From positions 1-42,600 of the forward strand of contig NZ_RIZI01000184.1 in assembly GCF_003721225.1 (NCBI RefSeq): a DNA stretch of 42,600 bases. The letters are read 5' to 3'. Numbering within the stretch: the first letter of the stretch is position 1; every line of letters begins with the position of its first letter. Below are positions 15,882 through 27,935 of this stretch, one piece after another. Position numbers and translations under genes: made by a program. The notes beneath the pieces were generated by a model. That model was not told the DNA's origin. It made no database searches and saw only the letters and a program-made list of their open reading frames with translations. Source of the stretch: Acidithiobacillus sulfuriphilus (lineage in GTDB: Bacteria > Pseudomonadota > Gammaproteobacteria > Acidithiobacillales > Acidithiobacillaceae).

Positions 15882-16145
15882 ATGATGCATGCATATCGGT
15901 CACGTTGGCAGCTTGGTTCGTGGTGGGCACGCCTTTTGGCGACCCTGGTCAGTATGATTCTGGTGATCGGGCTGCTTTTCTTTTCGATCTTCGTTTTCCT
16001 GGCCTTGGCGGTGATGGCCGTTGCGGCCGGTATTCTCCTTTGGTGGCAGCGTCGCAAGTTGCAGAAAAGAGGGGGTTCCGGGGTGATTGTGGCCGAGTAT
16101 CGGGAGATCCGCCATCGCCAGCCGCCCCCTGGCGATGGTCGCTAA
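15882..16145 (+). CDS. Small inner-membrane protein, uncharacterised
   Basis: An 87-residue protein with a basic N-terminus (MMHAYRSRWQLGSWWARLL) and a long hydrophobic region (about residues 17-54) that could make two membrane helices, followed by a charged tail (WWQRRKLQKRGG) with a final VIVAEYREI segment. AGGGGG lies five bases upstream of the ATG, which supports translation. I do not recognise a family. It is the first apparently intact chromosomal gene to the right of the phage remnant. Confidence 0.65.
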   Translation: MMHAYRSRWQLGSWWARLLATLVSMILVIGLLFFSIFVFLALAVMAVAAGILLWWQRRKLQKRGGSGVIVAEYREIRHRQPPPGDGR

Positions 16146-16270
16146 CTTGCCGTTGCCTTTTCGGCCGTTTGCCGCGCACCCTGCCCCCGGCTGAAACTTG
16201 GTGGATCGCCCGGCGGCGCACGCGTTCCTAACCCCCATAAGGTCACGCCGCCCGGTTTTATCAGTGATCT

Positions 16271-16507
16271 TCAGTACAGGTGGGAGCCTTTGGGATCCAG
16301 GTGCTCCAGGACACCCTGGGACTCCAGCTCCATACGCATATCCTCTTCCATGGCACGGGCCAGAGTGACGGCCTGGGTCAGGATGCCGCAGAAGGCCTGG
16401 GCACTATGGTCGGAGTAGAAATGGAGATCGGCGATGGGATTGCCGTCGATGCTGATTTGCCAACAGGGTCGGCCTTGATAGTTGGCTTGCTGGGTTTCGA
16501 TGCGCAT
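16271..16507 (-). CDS. Small uncharacterised protein
   Basis: A 78-residue protein starting MRIETQQANYQGRPCWQISI, with a compact alpha/beta look (a strand pair with DGNPIADLHFYS, then a long helix ILTQAVTLARAMEEDMRMEL). No known domain is recognised. The start is chosen by AAAGGAA shortly upstream; TATAAT-like -10 elements lie about 25-35 bases upstream of the ATG. It probably forms a single-gene unit. Confidence 0.6.
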   Translation of the reverse strand: MRIETQQANYQGRPCWQISIDGNPIADLHFYSDHSAQAFCGILTQAVTLARAMEEDMRMELESQGVLEHLDPKGSHLY

Positions 16508-16529
16508 ACCGGTTCCTTTCCTCAATAGC

Positions 16530-16544
16530 ATTATAGAGATTATA
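16530..16544 (-). promoter_or_regulatory. Two overlapping-range -10 elements upstream of the 78-residue gene
   Basis: The minus strand has TATAAT at 16544-16539 and again at 16535-16530. No good -35 was found, so an activated promoter is possible. Confidence 0.4.
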
Positions 16545-16559
16545 CCCATAATTTGGCGG

Positions 16560-16931
16560 CCATGACGCCTAACCATGACCACGACCGCTATCTTGATCCA
16601 CAGTTCGCCCCGGCGGCTCAAGGTGCCCTTGGTGGCAAGCCAGGCGCCCAGGACGTCGCCGACAGCGATGGTCGTGTCTATCCCCCGGTGTAGATGGCAA
16701 TGATCAGGGTTTTGTAGGCATTCACTCCTGCTTCAACTCGGTGAGTTGCCGCTGATGAAAGTGATGGGTCGCCGTGAGGTTTCCCAACAATATGCCAATG
16801 CGGTTGGTACCATTGGCCGTGATGGGGTTCAGACCGGCAAGGATCAGGACCGGCAAGGTAAGGAGCGAGCCGCCGCCGGCCAGAACGTTGATAACCCCTG
16901 CGCCCAAGCCAGCGAGGCAGAAGATGATCAG
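16560..16931 (-). pseudogene. TauE/SafE-family permease pseudogene
   Basis: The N-terminal portion reads LIIFCLAGLGAGVINVLAGG then GSLLTLPVLILAGLNPITAN and GTNRIGILLGNLTA, the hallmark start of TauE/SafE sulfite or sulfonate exporters. It stops after about 70 residues. Beyond frame changes, a C-terminal-like piece (VLGAWLATKGTLSRRGELWI, KIAVVVMV) follows within 100 bases, so roughly the middle half of a normal ~250-residue gene is gone. An internal deletion plus frameshifts explains this. No ATG precedes the N-terminal part; GGAGGAGG lies just upstream of a CTG. Boundaries are approximate. Confidence 0.7.
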
Positions 16932-16978
16932 GCGCCCTTCCTCCTCCTTGGATAAAGCTGATGGCCATGGGGATGCGG

Positions 16979-17488
16979 CTATTCTTCGAGATCCTGGATG
17001 TTGATCTCGGGAATGCCGGTCAAGGGTGGTCGGCGCCAGTCATAACCGTCCGTTTTTCCCAGTTGCAGGTTTTGCTGATAGCGCTGGTGGGCCTGGATCT
17101 TGGCCAACTCGCGTTTGAGCTCCTGCTCGGCCATGAGGAGATTCATTTCCGATGTGCGTTCGCTCAAGGCGCGCTGGGCGGCCTGGAGCCGGGCTTCGGT
17201 ATCCTTCAGGTCGATATCGGGAACCCGGAGGCTGGCGTCGGCCAGGATGCTGACCAGATAGGGCTGTACCTCCAGCATGCCGCCGTCCAGAAAAAGGATT
17301 TGCAAGGCTCCATCCCCCTGGCTGATGCGCAACTCCCCGGGGCGCATCCGGCTCAGCAAGGGCGCATGGCCCGGTAGGATGCCGACCTCACCCATCTCCG
17401 CCGGTACGGCTACGAAGCGGGCGTCGCCATTGTAGACTTCGCCATGGACATCAACGACATGCAGGCGGAAGGTGGGGACATGTGCCAT
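16979..17488 (-). CDS. atpC: F-type ATP synthase epsilon subunit-like protein, orphan and C-terminally extended
   Basis: A 169-residue protein whose first part (FRLHVVDVHGEVYNGDARFV, VPAEMGEVGILPGHAPLLSR) is a standard epsilon beta-sandwich. A two-helix C-terminal domain follows (DTEARLQAAQRALSERTSEM). It runs about 30 residues beyond usual epsilon subunits (~140), ending PPLTGIPEINIQDLEE. Epsilon normally ends the atp operon after atpD; here no other atp gene is near, and the neighbours are ligA and a pseudogene. It may be the true epsilon relocated, or a second copy. The ATG at 17488 is preferred over upstream non-ATG starts. Confidence 0.85.
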   Translation of the reverse strand: MAHVPTFRLHVVDVHGEVYNGDARFVAVPAEMGEVGILPGHAPLLSRMRPGELRISQGDGALQILFLDGGMLEVQPYLVSILADASLRVPDIDLKDTEARLQAAQRALSERTSEMNLLMAEQELKRELAKIQAHQRYQQNLQLGKTDGYDWRRPPLTGIPEINIQDLEE

Positions 17489-17657
17489 GTTAGCCGATTC
17501 CACCCTGGAGGTTGAAAACACGCATTTGGTGCAAAGTATAGCCTAAAAGCGGCTTGCTGCCCATGTCCTGTGCCTGGCGTCCTGTGCCTGGCGGCAAGAC
17601 CGGATGGCGGATGGCTCCCGGTATAGTGCCCTCGCGGAAACGCGGGGAGGATATCTG

Positions 17658-21063
<3,406 letters not shown>

Positions 21064-21779
21064 GCTGGGGAGCAATGCTGTAGCCCAAGCCGCGATGGGT
21101 GACGATGAAATCCGCCGTCAGCTTGCGCCGCAAATGATGCACATAAACTTCAATGGTATTGCTCTCGATCTCCTCGTCCCAGCTATAGATCTGCTCGGCC
21201 AGTTGCTCCTTGCTCAGCACCCGCCCCGGATGGGCAAGCAATGCGCGCAGAACGGCAAATTCACGGACACTGAGCGCTACGGCTTGGCCCTGCCAGAATG
21301 CCTGATGGGCAGCCGGGTCCAGGGTGAGGGGTCCATGCCGAAGCAGGGGTTCGGCGCGCCCTTCGCCCCGCCGGATGAGGGCGCGGACGCGGGCAAGAAA
21401 CTCATCCACATCAAAGGGCTTGACCAGATAATCATCGGCGCCGCTATCCAGACCCCGGACCCGTTCGGCCACGGTGTCACGGGCGGTGAGGATCAGTACG
21501 GGCAACGGATCCCGGCGGGAGCGTAGCCGTTGCAGGATCTCCAGGCCATCGTGCCGGGGCAGGCCCAGGTCCAGCACCAGCAGGCCGTAATGATGCTGGC
21601 GCAACGCCGCGAGGCCGGCCGCGCCGTCGCGCAACCAGTCCACACTGTAGTCTTCTTCCTGGAGCGCGGCCTGGATACCGGAACCCAAGAGGGCGTCATC
21701 TTCCAGGAGCAATACACGCATTTTGACCTCCGTCCGGGTTCCCGCTAATCTGCTTTCGCCCCCTACCTGTGGAGAACTC

Positions 21780-22448
21780 ATGGCCCTCGCCCTTTTTGAC
21801 CTCGATAACACGCTCCTGGCTGGCGACTCGGATCATGCCTGGATGGAGTTTCTGGCCGACGTGGGCGTGGTGGATGGGCTGGAACATCGCCGTAAAAATG
21901 ACCTTTTTTATGCCCAATATCAAGCCGGCACCCTGGATATCCACGAATTTTTGCGTTTTCAACTGGCGCCCCTGGCGGCGCACCCCAGGGCTGTCCTCGA
22001 TGCCTGGCATCGCGCCTACCTGCAGGAGCGGGTCTTGCCCATGATCTCCGCCCGAACGCGCGCCCTCATTGAGCAGCACCGTCAGCGCGGCGATGTCCTG
22101 GTCATCATCACCGCCACCAATCGCTTTGTCACCGCGCCCATTGCCCAGGAACTGGGGGTGGAGCATTTGTTGGCCACCGAGCCCGAAGAGCGGGAGGATG
22201 GCAGCTTTACCGGTGGGGTGCTGGGCATTCCCTGTTTCCGCGAGGGGAAGGTGCAACGGTTGCGGGAATGGTTGCAAGAGACCGGGCTCAGCCTTGGGGA
22301 GAGCACCTTTTACAGCGACTCGCACAACGACATCGCCTTACTGGAAGCGGTGCGCTACCCGGTGGCCGTCGATCCCGATCCCATCCTGCGTCGCCACGCC
22401 GAGGCGCAGGGGTGGCCCATTCTGCACCTGCACGGCGACCCCCATTAA
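21780..22448 (+). CDS. HAD-superfamily IB phosphatase (SerB-like)
   Basis: A 222-residue hydrolase with motif I FDLDNTLLAGDSD (nucleophile Asp7, acid Asp9), motif II ITATN, a lysine in FREGKVQRL and motif III YSDSHNDIALLE. The helical cap after motif I fits subfamily IB (phosphoserine phosphatase-like, CicA type). The substrate may be a phosphorylated metabolite or lysophospholipid; homology alone does not settle it. GTGGAG lies just upstream of the ATG. It is divergent from the response regulator. Confidence 0.88.
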   Translation: MALALFDLDNTLLAGDSDHAWMEFLADVGVVDGLEHRRKNDLFYAQYQAGTLDIHEFLRFQLAPLAAHPRAVLDAWHRAYLQERVLPMISARTRALIEQHRQRGDVLVIITATNRFVTAPIAQELGVEHLLATEPEEREDGSFTGGVLGIPCFREGKVQRLREWLQETGLSLGESTFYSDSHNDIALLEAVRYPVAVDPDPILRRHAEAQGWPILHLHGDPH

Positions 22449-22459
22449 CGAACGAATGC

Positions 22460-25400
22460 TCAATCCCCCCGTGCGCGGGCGGCGGCCAGGGTCTCCTCCA
22501 CCGCCACGCTGACAATGCGCGAAACCCCCGCCTCGGGCATGGTGACGCCGATCAGTTGTTCGCCCGCCTGCATGGTCAGCGTGTGGTGGGTGATGAGCAG
22601 GAACTGGGTCTGGGCCGCCATTTCGCGCAAGAGGGCGCAGAAGCGGCCGACATTTGCCTCATCCAGGGGGGCGTCCACTTCGTCCAGCACGCAGAAGGGC
22701 GCAGGGTTGAGGCGAAAGAGGGCAAAGACCAGGGCGATGGCGGTGAGGGCCTTTTCGCCGCCCGAGAGTTGCTGCAGGGTGGCATTGCGTTTGCCTGGCG
22801 GCTGCGCCCGCAGGATCAGGCCGGCGTCGAGGGGGTCGTCGCTGGTGGGCGCGAGCAGGGCCGTGCCGCCGCCAAAGAGGATGGCAAAGAGCTCCTGCAG
22901 GGCGTCATTGACGGCGGCAAGCGTCTCGGCAAAGCGGCTGCTGGTTTCCTGGTCCATGCTCGCCATGGCCGTTTCGAGGCTTTGCAAGGCCTCTTCCACA
23001 TCCTGACTTTGCTGTAGCAGTTCCTGCCGGCGTCCACCCAGTTCGTTCAACTCCTCCTCTGCGGCGAGGTTGACGTTGCCCATGCGGGCAATGAGGGCGG
23101 CAAGGCGCTCCGGCTCCTCGGTCACCTTGCCGGGTTCGGGACAGGGGCCTGGGTCTTCGGCCAGATCCGCCGCCAGATCCTCTGCCTGACGCTCCAGTTC
23201 GCCCAGCCTGCCGTGAAGGGCGGCCAGGGTCGCCTGTTCGCCCGCAGCTTGAGCCTGCCATTGGCGGATGGCATTCTCCACGGCCAAACGCTCCCCTTCG
23301 CCTTGGCGGATCTCCTGGTCGAGGGCCCGGGCCTCCCCCTGCAGACGTTCCAGATTCCTCTGGCAGGCGCTTTTGGCCGCCTCCGCCTGGGCGTACTCGG
23401 CCTCCCGGCGAGGAATCTCGGCCTGCTGGATGAGCAATTGCTCCTCGGCTGTGTCGCGTTGCCGACGATGCTGCCCTTCCCGTTCGATCATCTGTTTTTC
23501 CTGCTGGATCGTGGCCTCCAACTCGGCCTGCAGGCGCTGCCGCTGAATCTCAAAACGCTGCATTTCGTCCCGTAGGCGGGCAGTTTGACTGCGTTTTTGG
23601 GCAAGCCGTTGACGCGAGGCCTGGGTTTGGGCCTCCACTTCGGCCAGACTGCGCTCCAGATCCCGGCAAAGGGGCTGGGCCGTCTGGATCTGCAAGCGGG
23701 CTGTGGCGAGGCGCTCTTGCAATTGCTGCACTTGGCCGGCGAGTCGCCCTCGCTCTCGCTCCCGCTCCCGGGTGCGTTCCTGCTCGGCCTCGGCGCGACT
23801 GTGCAGACGCGCCAATTCGTGTTCGTCACGCGCCAAATGGCGCCGTTCTTCCTGCAATTGGCCATCCAGATGCGCTCGCTGTTGTTGGGCCGCCCGCTGG
23901 GCCTCCTCGGCGGTACTCAGTTGCGCTTCGGCGGCGGCCGCCAGGCCCTGGGTGGTACTCAGTGCCGCGGCGGCCTCGCTGAGATCGCGACGACATTGGA
24001 GCAGACCGGCGCCATCGCGGTCCGTAGCGGGAAAACTGATCCCCCGGGCATGGACCAGCACGCCGTTTGGGGTGATCCAGGCCTCGCCGGGAGCCAGCCT
24101 GCCCCGTTCCCGGCAGGCGAAATCCAAATCCGGGGCGCAACGCAGGCCCCAGAGCCAGTCCTGCAAGGAACTGGCATCGCCGTCGCCAAAGTGGAGTTGC
24201 TGAAGCAGCATCCCCTCATCTTGGACCCTTGCCATTGTCCGGTCCCGGGGTGAAATGTCGAGAAAACTGCCGGCGGTGGTTTGCGCAAGGCCTTCTCCGT
24301 CCCCCACCCGCGCCTGGAGGCGATGGCCCAGCACTTGTTCGACGGCATGCTCCCAGCCCTCGGCCACCTTCAGCGTGTCAAGCAGGGTAGGCCCGTCACC
24401 CAGCCCTGGAACAGGTTTTTGCAACCGCTGGTAAAGCGCCTGCAAGGCGCGCTCCCGCGCAGCGCATTCATGCAGTTCCCGTTGTGCTTCATCCCGTTGG
24501 CGGCGGGCCTCCTTGAGGCTTTCCTGGGCACTGTTCCATGCCGTTCCTGCGGAAAGCAAAGCCTCCTCCGTGGCCTGGACGGTGGCTTGCCCGCGCAAAA
24601 CGTTCGCTTCCAGCTCAGGCAGTCGGGAAACTTCCGTGGGTAACGGCTGCGCCAACTCCATGAGCCGCTTTTCCAGATCGTTCAGGCGCAGGCCCTGTTC
24701 CTTTTCCATGGCCGTTGCCACATCACGCTCCCGGCGCCGTTCGGACAGGGCTGCCTGCAGGGCGTTGCGTTCCGTTTCCAGGGCAGCGAGGGCCTGTTCC
24801 TCCGTTTGCCGCTCCCGCCGGGCCGCATCTTCCTCGCCACGCAGGGTCAGCAGTCGGGCATCACCGTCCCGCAGGCTGGCGTCGCGACGCTGCTTTTCCT
24901 GCAGCAGCGTATCGCGGTCGCGCTCCAGTTTGGCCATGGCGTCCCGGCTCTGCTGGCAAATCTCCTCCTGGCGTTGCCGTGCGGCGCGGAGGTCATGGAT
25001 TTGGTGGGTACACTCGGCAAGGCGGGCGCTCGCCTCATAATAGGCAGCCTGGGCCCCTTCCACCGCATCCTGGAGGACTCGCTGCTGCTGGCGCTGTTCT
25101 TGCAGACCCCCCAGCAGCAGGGCCTGGGCCGCCCCTTGCCGCTCCAAGGCCGCTCTGCTTTGCGCCAACTGTTCTGCGACTGCCTGGGCAGCGCTGCGCT
25201 CCTCCTCCAGCCGGCATTGCAGGGCCCACCAGCGCCAGCGCCGTTCCGCCGCACGCAACTCCCGAAAACGCCGCGCCGCCTGGGCCTGACGCTGCAGGCG
25301 CCCCCATTGCGCCTCCATCTCGCCATGGATGTCGTGGAGCCGCTGCAGGTGTTCACGGGTTTCGGCGATGCGCTGCGCCGTTTCCCGGCGCCGCTCCTTG

Positions 25401-25918
25401 TAGCGGCTGATGGCGCCGGCTTCTTCGAGGATATTGCGCAGATCCTCGGGGCGCGCATCGATGATGCGACCGATGGTTCCCTGCTCGACAATGGCATAGG
25501 CATTGGCCCCCAATCCGGTCCCCAGAAACAGATCGGCCACATCCCGGCGCCGGCAGCGACCTCCATTGATGCGGTACTGGCTGTCCCCACGACGATCCAG
25601 TTCCCGGCGCACACTGATCTCGGCCAGTCCGGCCAGTGCCCCGGGGGCAGAGCCATCGCTGTTGTCAAAATGCAGTTCCACCACCGCGCGCTGGGCCCCC
25701 GGCCGCTTGCCGCCGCCGTTGGAGATGACATCGCCGAGGCTGCCGCCGCGCAGTTGCCGCGCCGACGACTCGCCCAAGACCCAGCGAATGGCATCGACGG
25801 TATTGGATTTGCCGCAGCCGTTGGGACCGACAATGACTACCGGATTGGCCTGCAATTCGATGGCAGCGGGTTCGAGGAAGGACTTGAAGCCGGTGAGATG
25901 GATAGCCTTGAGGCGCAT
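22460..25918 (-). CDS. smc: Chromosome segregation ATPase SMC
   Basis: A 1152-residue protein with the full SMC plan: Walker A GPNGCGKSN at residues 31-39, a coiled coil to about residue 480, a globular hinge (about 490-640), a returning coiled coil, then the C-terminal LSGGEKALTAIALVFALFRL signature and Walker B CVLDEVDAPLDEANV. SMC dimers extrude DNA loops and organise the nucleoid. The presence of SMC instead of MukB separates this genome from enterobacteria. No scpAB genes are adjacent. It converges with the HAD gene and diverges from queF. Confidence 0.97.
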   Translation of the reverse strand: MRLKAIHLTGFKSFLEPAAIELQANPVVIVGPNGCGKSNTVDAIRWVLGESSARQLRGGSLGDVISNGGGKRPGAQRAVVELHFDNSDGSAPGALAGLAEISVRRELDRRGDSQYRINGGRCRRRDVADLFLGTGLGANAYAIVEQGTIGRIIDARPEDLRNILEEAGAISRYKERRRETAQRIAETREHLQRLHDIHGEMEAQWGRLQRQAQAARRFRELRAAERRWRWWALQCRLEEERSAAQAVAEQLAQSRAALERQGAAQALLLGGLQEQRQQQRVLQDAVEGAQAAYYEASARLAECTHQIHDLRAARQRQEEICQQSRDAMAKLERDRDTLLQEKQRRDASLRDGDARLLTLRGEEDAARRERQTEEQALAALETERNALQAALSERRRERDVATAMEKEQGLRLNDLEKRLMELAQPLPTEVSRLPELEANVLRGQATVQATEEALLSAGTAWNSAQESLKEARRQRDEAQRELHECAARERALQALYQRLQKPVPGLGDGPTLLDTLKVAEGWEHAVEQVLGHRLQARVGDGEGLAQTTAGSFLDISPRDRTMARVQDEGMLLQQLHFGDGDASSLQDWLWGLRCAPDLDFACRERGRLAPGEAWITPNGVLVHARGISFPATDRDGAGLLQCRRDLSEAAAALSTTQGLAAAAEAQLSTAEEAQRAAQQQRAHLDGQLQEERRHLARDEHELARLHSRAEAEQERTRERERERGRLAGQVQQLQERLATARLQIQTAQPLCRDLERSLAEVEAQTQASRQRLAQKRSQTARLRDEMQRFEIQRQRLQAELEATIQQEKQMIEREGQHRRQRDTAEEQLLIQQAEIPRREAEYAQAEAAKSACQRNLERLQGEARALDQEIRQGEGERLAVENAIRQWQAQAAGEQATLAALHGRLGELERQAEDLAADLAEDPGPCPEPGKVTEEPERLAALIARMGNVNLAAEEELNELGGRRQELLQQSQDVEEALQSLETAMASMDQETSSRFAETLAAVNDALQELFAILFGGGTALLAPTSDDPLDAGLILRAQPPGKRNATLQQLSGGEKALTAIALVFALFRLNPAPFCVLDEVDAPLDEANVGRFCALLREMAAQTQFLLITHHTLTMQAGEQLIGVTMPEAGVSRIVSVAVEETLAAARARGD

Positions 25919-25981
25919 GGACGCTGCGGTGACCGCTATTTATCAGTAGAATATCTATATTAAGATCATGAGGAGTTCAAT

Positions 25982-26404
25982 GTGTCCAGTCAACCCAGCA
26001 AAGACCTGCAATCCTTCCCCAATCCCCACCCCGAGCGTGATTATTGCATTCACATGGATCTGCCGGAGTTCACCTGCCTCTGCCCGGTGACCGGACAACC
26101 CGATTTCGCCCATTTTCTGCTGGATTTCATCCCCGACCAGCGGTGCGTGGAGCTCAAATCCCTCAAGCTCTACCTGTGGAGCTATCGCAATGAGGGCGGC
26201 TTTCACGAAGCCATGACCAATCGCATCGCCGACGACCTCATCGCCCTCCTGGCGCCCCGCTACCTGCGCCTGCTGGGACGCTGGTATGTGCGCGGCGGCA
26301 TCACCACCGATGTCCTGGTGGAAGAACGCCAGGCAGGCTGGAGCAACCCCTCCATTCTCGCCCAACTGCCCCCTGTCACCTGGAGCGCTCAGCGTCCGGG
26401 CTAA
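25982..26404 (+). CDS. queF: NADPH-dependent 7-cyano-7-deazaguanine (preQ0) reductase
   Basis: A 140-residue short-type QueF that reduces the nitrile of preQ0 to preQ1 in queuosine tRNA modification. Catalytic Cys34 and Asp41 are in FTCLCPVTGQPDFA. The ELKSLKLYLWSYRNEGGFHE motif binds NADPH and substrate. The start is GTG at 25982, six bases after AGGAG; an ATG at 25980 is out of frame. Only about 60 bases separate it from smc, too few for an obvious riboswitch. Confidence 0.95.
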   Translation: MSSQPSKDLQSFPNPHPERDYCIHMDLPEFTCLCPVTGQPDFAHFLLDFIPDQRCVELKSLKLYLWSYRNEGGFHEAMTNRIADDLIALLAPRYLRLLGRWYVRGGITTDVLVEERQAGWSNPSILAQLPPVTWSAQRPG

Positions 26405-26407
26405 GGC

Positions 26408-26611
26408 ATGTACCTGGGGATCGACTTCGGCAGTTCCGGAGTGCGGGGAGTCCTTGCCGATGGCACTCTCCAAGTCCGGGGCGGCTTGCGTCAGATCCGG
26501 GAGGGGCGCGGACCGGAGATGCGGGTCATTGCGCCTACGCCCGCCGTCATTTGCGGACGCAGGCAATACTTCTCTGCAACTTGGCAACGCTGCCATCCGC
26601 TTACGGAGTAG
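26408..26611 (+). pseudogene. N-terminal fragment of an FGGY-type carbohydrate kinase
   Basis: The first ~25 codons read MYLGIDFGSSGVRGVLADGT, the phosphate-1 motif of actin-fold sugar kinases, which are normally 450-520 residues. After about residue 50 the frame has no further kinase features and ends at 26611, overlapping the end of cbbY on the other strand. It begins four bases after queF. It therefore looks like a truncated gene whose 3' part was lost when cbbY's end was joined here. Confidence 0.5.
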
Positions 26612-27365
26612 TTGTCTCCGCCCACCATTGCCGAAGGAGGGGAATGTCCACCAACAAGCGGCTGCCCGCCTCGGGCCCGGTGATGACCTGTGCCGGTTCT
26701 TCCGGCTCGCCGAGATGGGTCAGGGCGCGCAGGGCACCGCTGAAATCCTGGCCGCGGGTGTAATCCGTTTCCGTGATGAGGGTGGGCAGAGCCGCGCCGC
26801 AGGCCGATCGCAGGCCATTGGCCGAGTCCTCGATAGCCAGGCACTCCCCCGCCGCCAGCCCTAACTGGTCCAGGACATGCTGATAGATATCCGGGGCCGG
26901 CTTCTTCCTCGGCACCACATCACCGGCGCCAATGACGGCGAAACGCGCCAGCGCGTCCGCTCCCAGGGTGCTATGCAGGAGGGCCTCGACATTGGCGGGA
27001 GTGGTCGTGGTGGCAATGGCGACGCGGATATCCGCATCCCGCGCCGCATCCAGGAGGCGCCGCACGCCTGGGCGCAGGGGGAGCAGGCCGGTGGCCACCA
27101 TCTCCACATAATGATGGGTCTTGGCGCGGTGAAGCGCAGCAATTTCCTCATCGCTCAACTGCGGATATTCGCGGTGCTCCTCCAGAAAGGCCCGCAGGCG
27201 CTCCTTGCCGCCCGTCACCCTGAGGTAAACGCCGTAAGTCGGCACATCCCAGGCGAAAGGCAGACCGGCTTCGGCAAAGGCCTGATTAAAGGCTACCCGG
27301 TGCGCATCCCGCTCCGTATCCGCCAAAGTTCCATCTACGTCAAAAATCAGCGCTTGCAAGGGCAT
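26601..27365 (-). CDS. cbbY: CbbY-type HAD phosphatase (xylulose-1,5-bisphosphate phosphatase-like)
   Basis: A 254-residue HAD hydrolase with motif I FDVDGTLADTE (Asp9 and Asp11), a helical cap (VTGGKERLRAFLEEH), motif II IATTTTPANVEALL, motif III RKKPAPDIY and motif IV AIEDSANGLRSA. VTGGKERLR is characteristic of CbbY, which removes the RuBisCO inhibitor xylulose-1,5-bisphosphate, consistent with an autotroph. No RuBisCO genes are in the window. It stands alone, convergent with the kinase fragment. Confidence 0.85.
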   Translation of the reverse strand: MPLQALIFDVDGTLADTERDAHRVAFNQAFAEAGLPFAWDVPTYGVYLRVTGGKERLRAFLEEHREYPQLSDEEIAALHRAKTHHYVEMVATGLLPLRPGVRRLLDAARDADIRVAIATTTTPANVEALLHSTLGADALARFAVIGAGDVVPRKKPAPDIYQHVLDQLGLAAGECLAIEDSANGLRSACGAALPTLITETDYTRGQDFSGALRALTHLGEPEEPAQVITGPEAGSRLLVDIPLLRQWWAETTTP

Positions 27366-27482
27366 GCAGGATTCCTTATTCCGTTTCCGTCCGGCATTCT
27401 ACCCAAGCCTCCGCGAATTGCCAAAACCGTCATTCTCTGCTATTCCTACGCGGATTTATCACCCCAGGACAGGATCCGGAAG

Positions 27483-27929
27483 ATGGCCAATACCACCAAG
27501 TCCACAGCCAGTCAGCAATTTACCGCATTCACCCCCTACCAACCAGCGCCCGATGAAGAGTATATGAGCCCCGCGCAACTCGCCCACTTCCAGAAAATCC
27601 TGGAGGATTGGAGAGGCGAGCTGATGGCGGAAGTGGACCGCACGGTCCAGCACATGCAGATGGAAAACGTCAATTATTCCGACCCCAACGACCGCGCCAG
27701 CCTGGAGACGGACATGGGTCTGGAACTGCGCGCCCGGGATCGCGAGCGCAAGCTCATTCGCAAGATCACCCAGGCCCTGGATCGCATCAAAAATGGCGAA
27801 TATGGCTACTGCGAGGCCTGCGGTGTGGAAATCGGCCTGCGCCGCCTGGAGGCCCGCCCCACCGCCACCCTCTGCATCGACTGCAAGACCCTGGAAGAAA
27901 AGCGCGAAAAGCAGATGGCCCAGGACTAA
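27483..27929 (+). CDS. dksA: RNA polymerase-binding transcription factor DksA
   Basis: A 148-residue protein with a long coiled-coil hairpin (LAHFQKILEDWRGELMAEVD, then DPNDRASLETDMGLELRARD with the two Asp residues of the tip) and a four-Cys zinc finger (CEACG ... CIDC). DksA enters the polymerase secondary channel and works with ppGpp. The ATG at 27483 is preceded by GGAAG. The frame is open far upstream but that part overlaps cbbY and is not protein-like. It is followed six bases later by the dihydroorotase-family gene. Confidence 0.96.
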   Translation: MANTTKSTASQQFTAFTPYQPAPDEEYMSPAQLAHFQKILEDWRGELMAEVDRTVQHMQMENVNYSDPNDRASLETDMGLELRARDRERKLIRKITQALDRIKNGEYGYCEACGVEIGLRRLEARPTATLCIDCKTLEEKREKQMAQD

Positions 27930-27935
27930 GCAGCC

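Noticed and set aside
25919..25981. A preQ1 riboswitch before queF
   Set aside because: Only ~60 bases separate smc and queF, and I saw no preQ1 aptamer-like stem with an A-rich tail.
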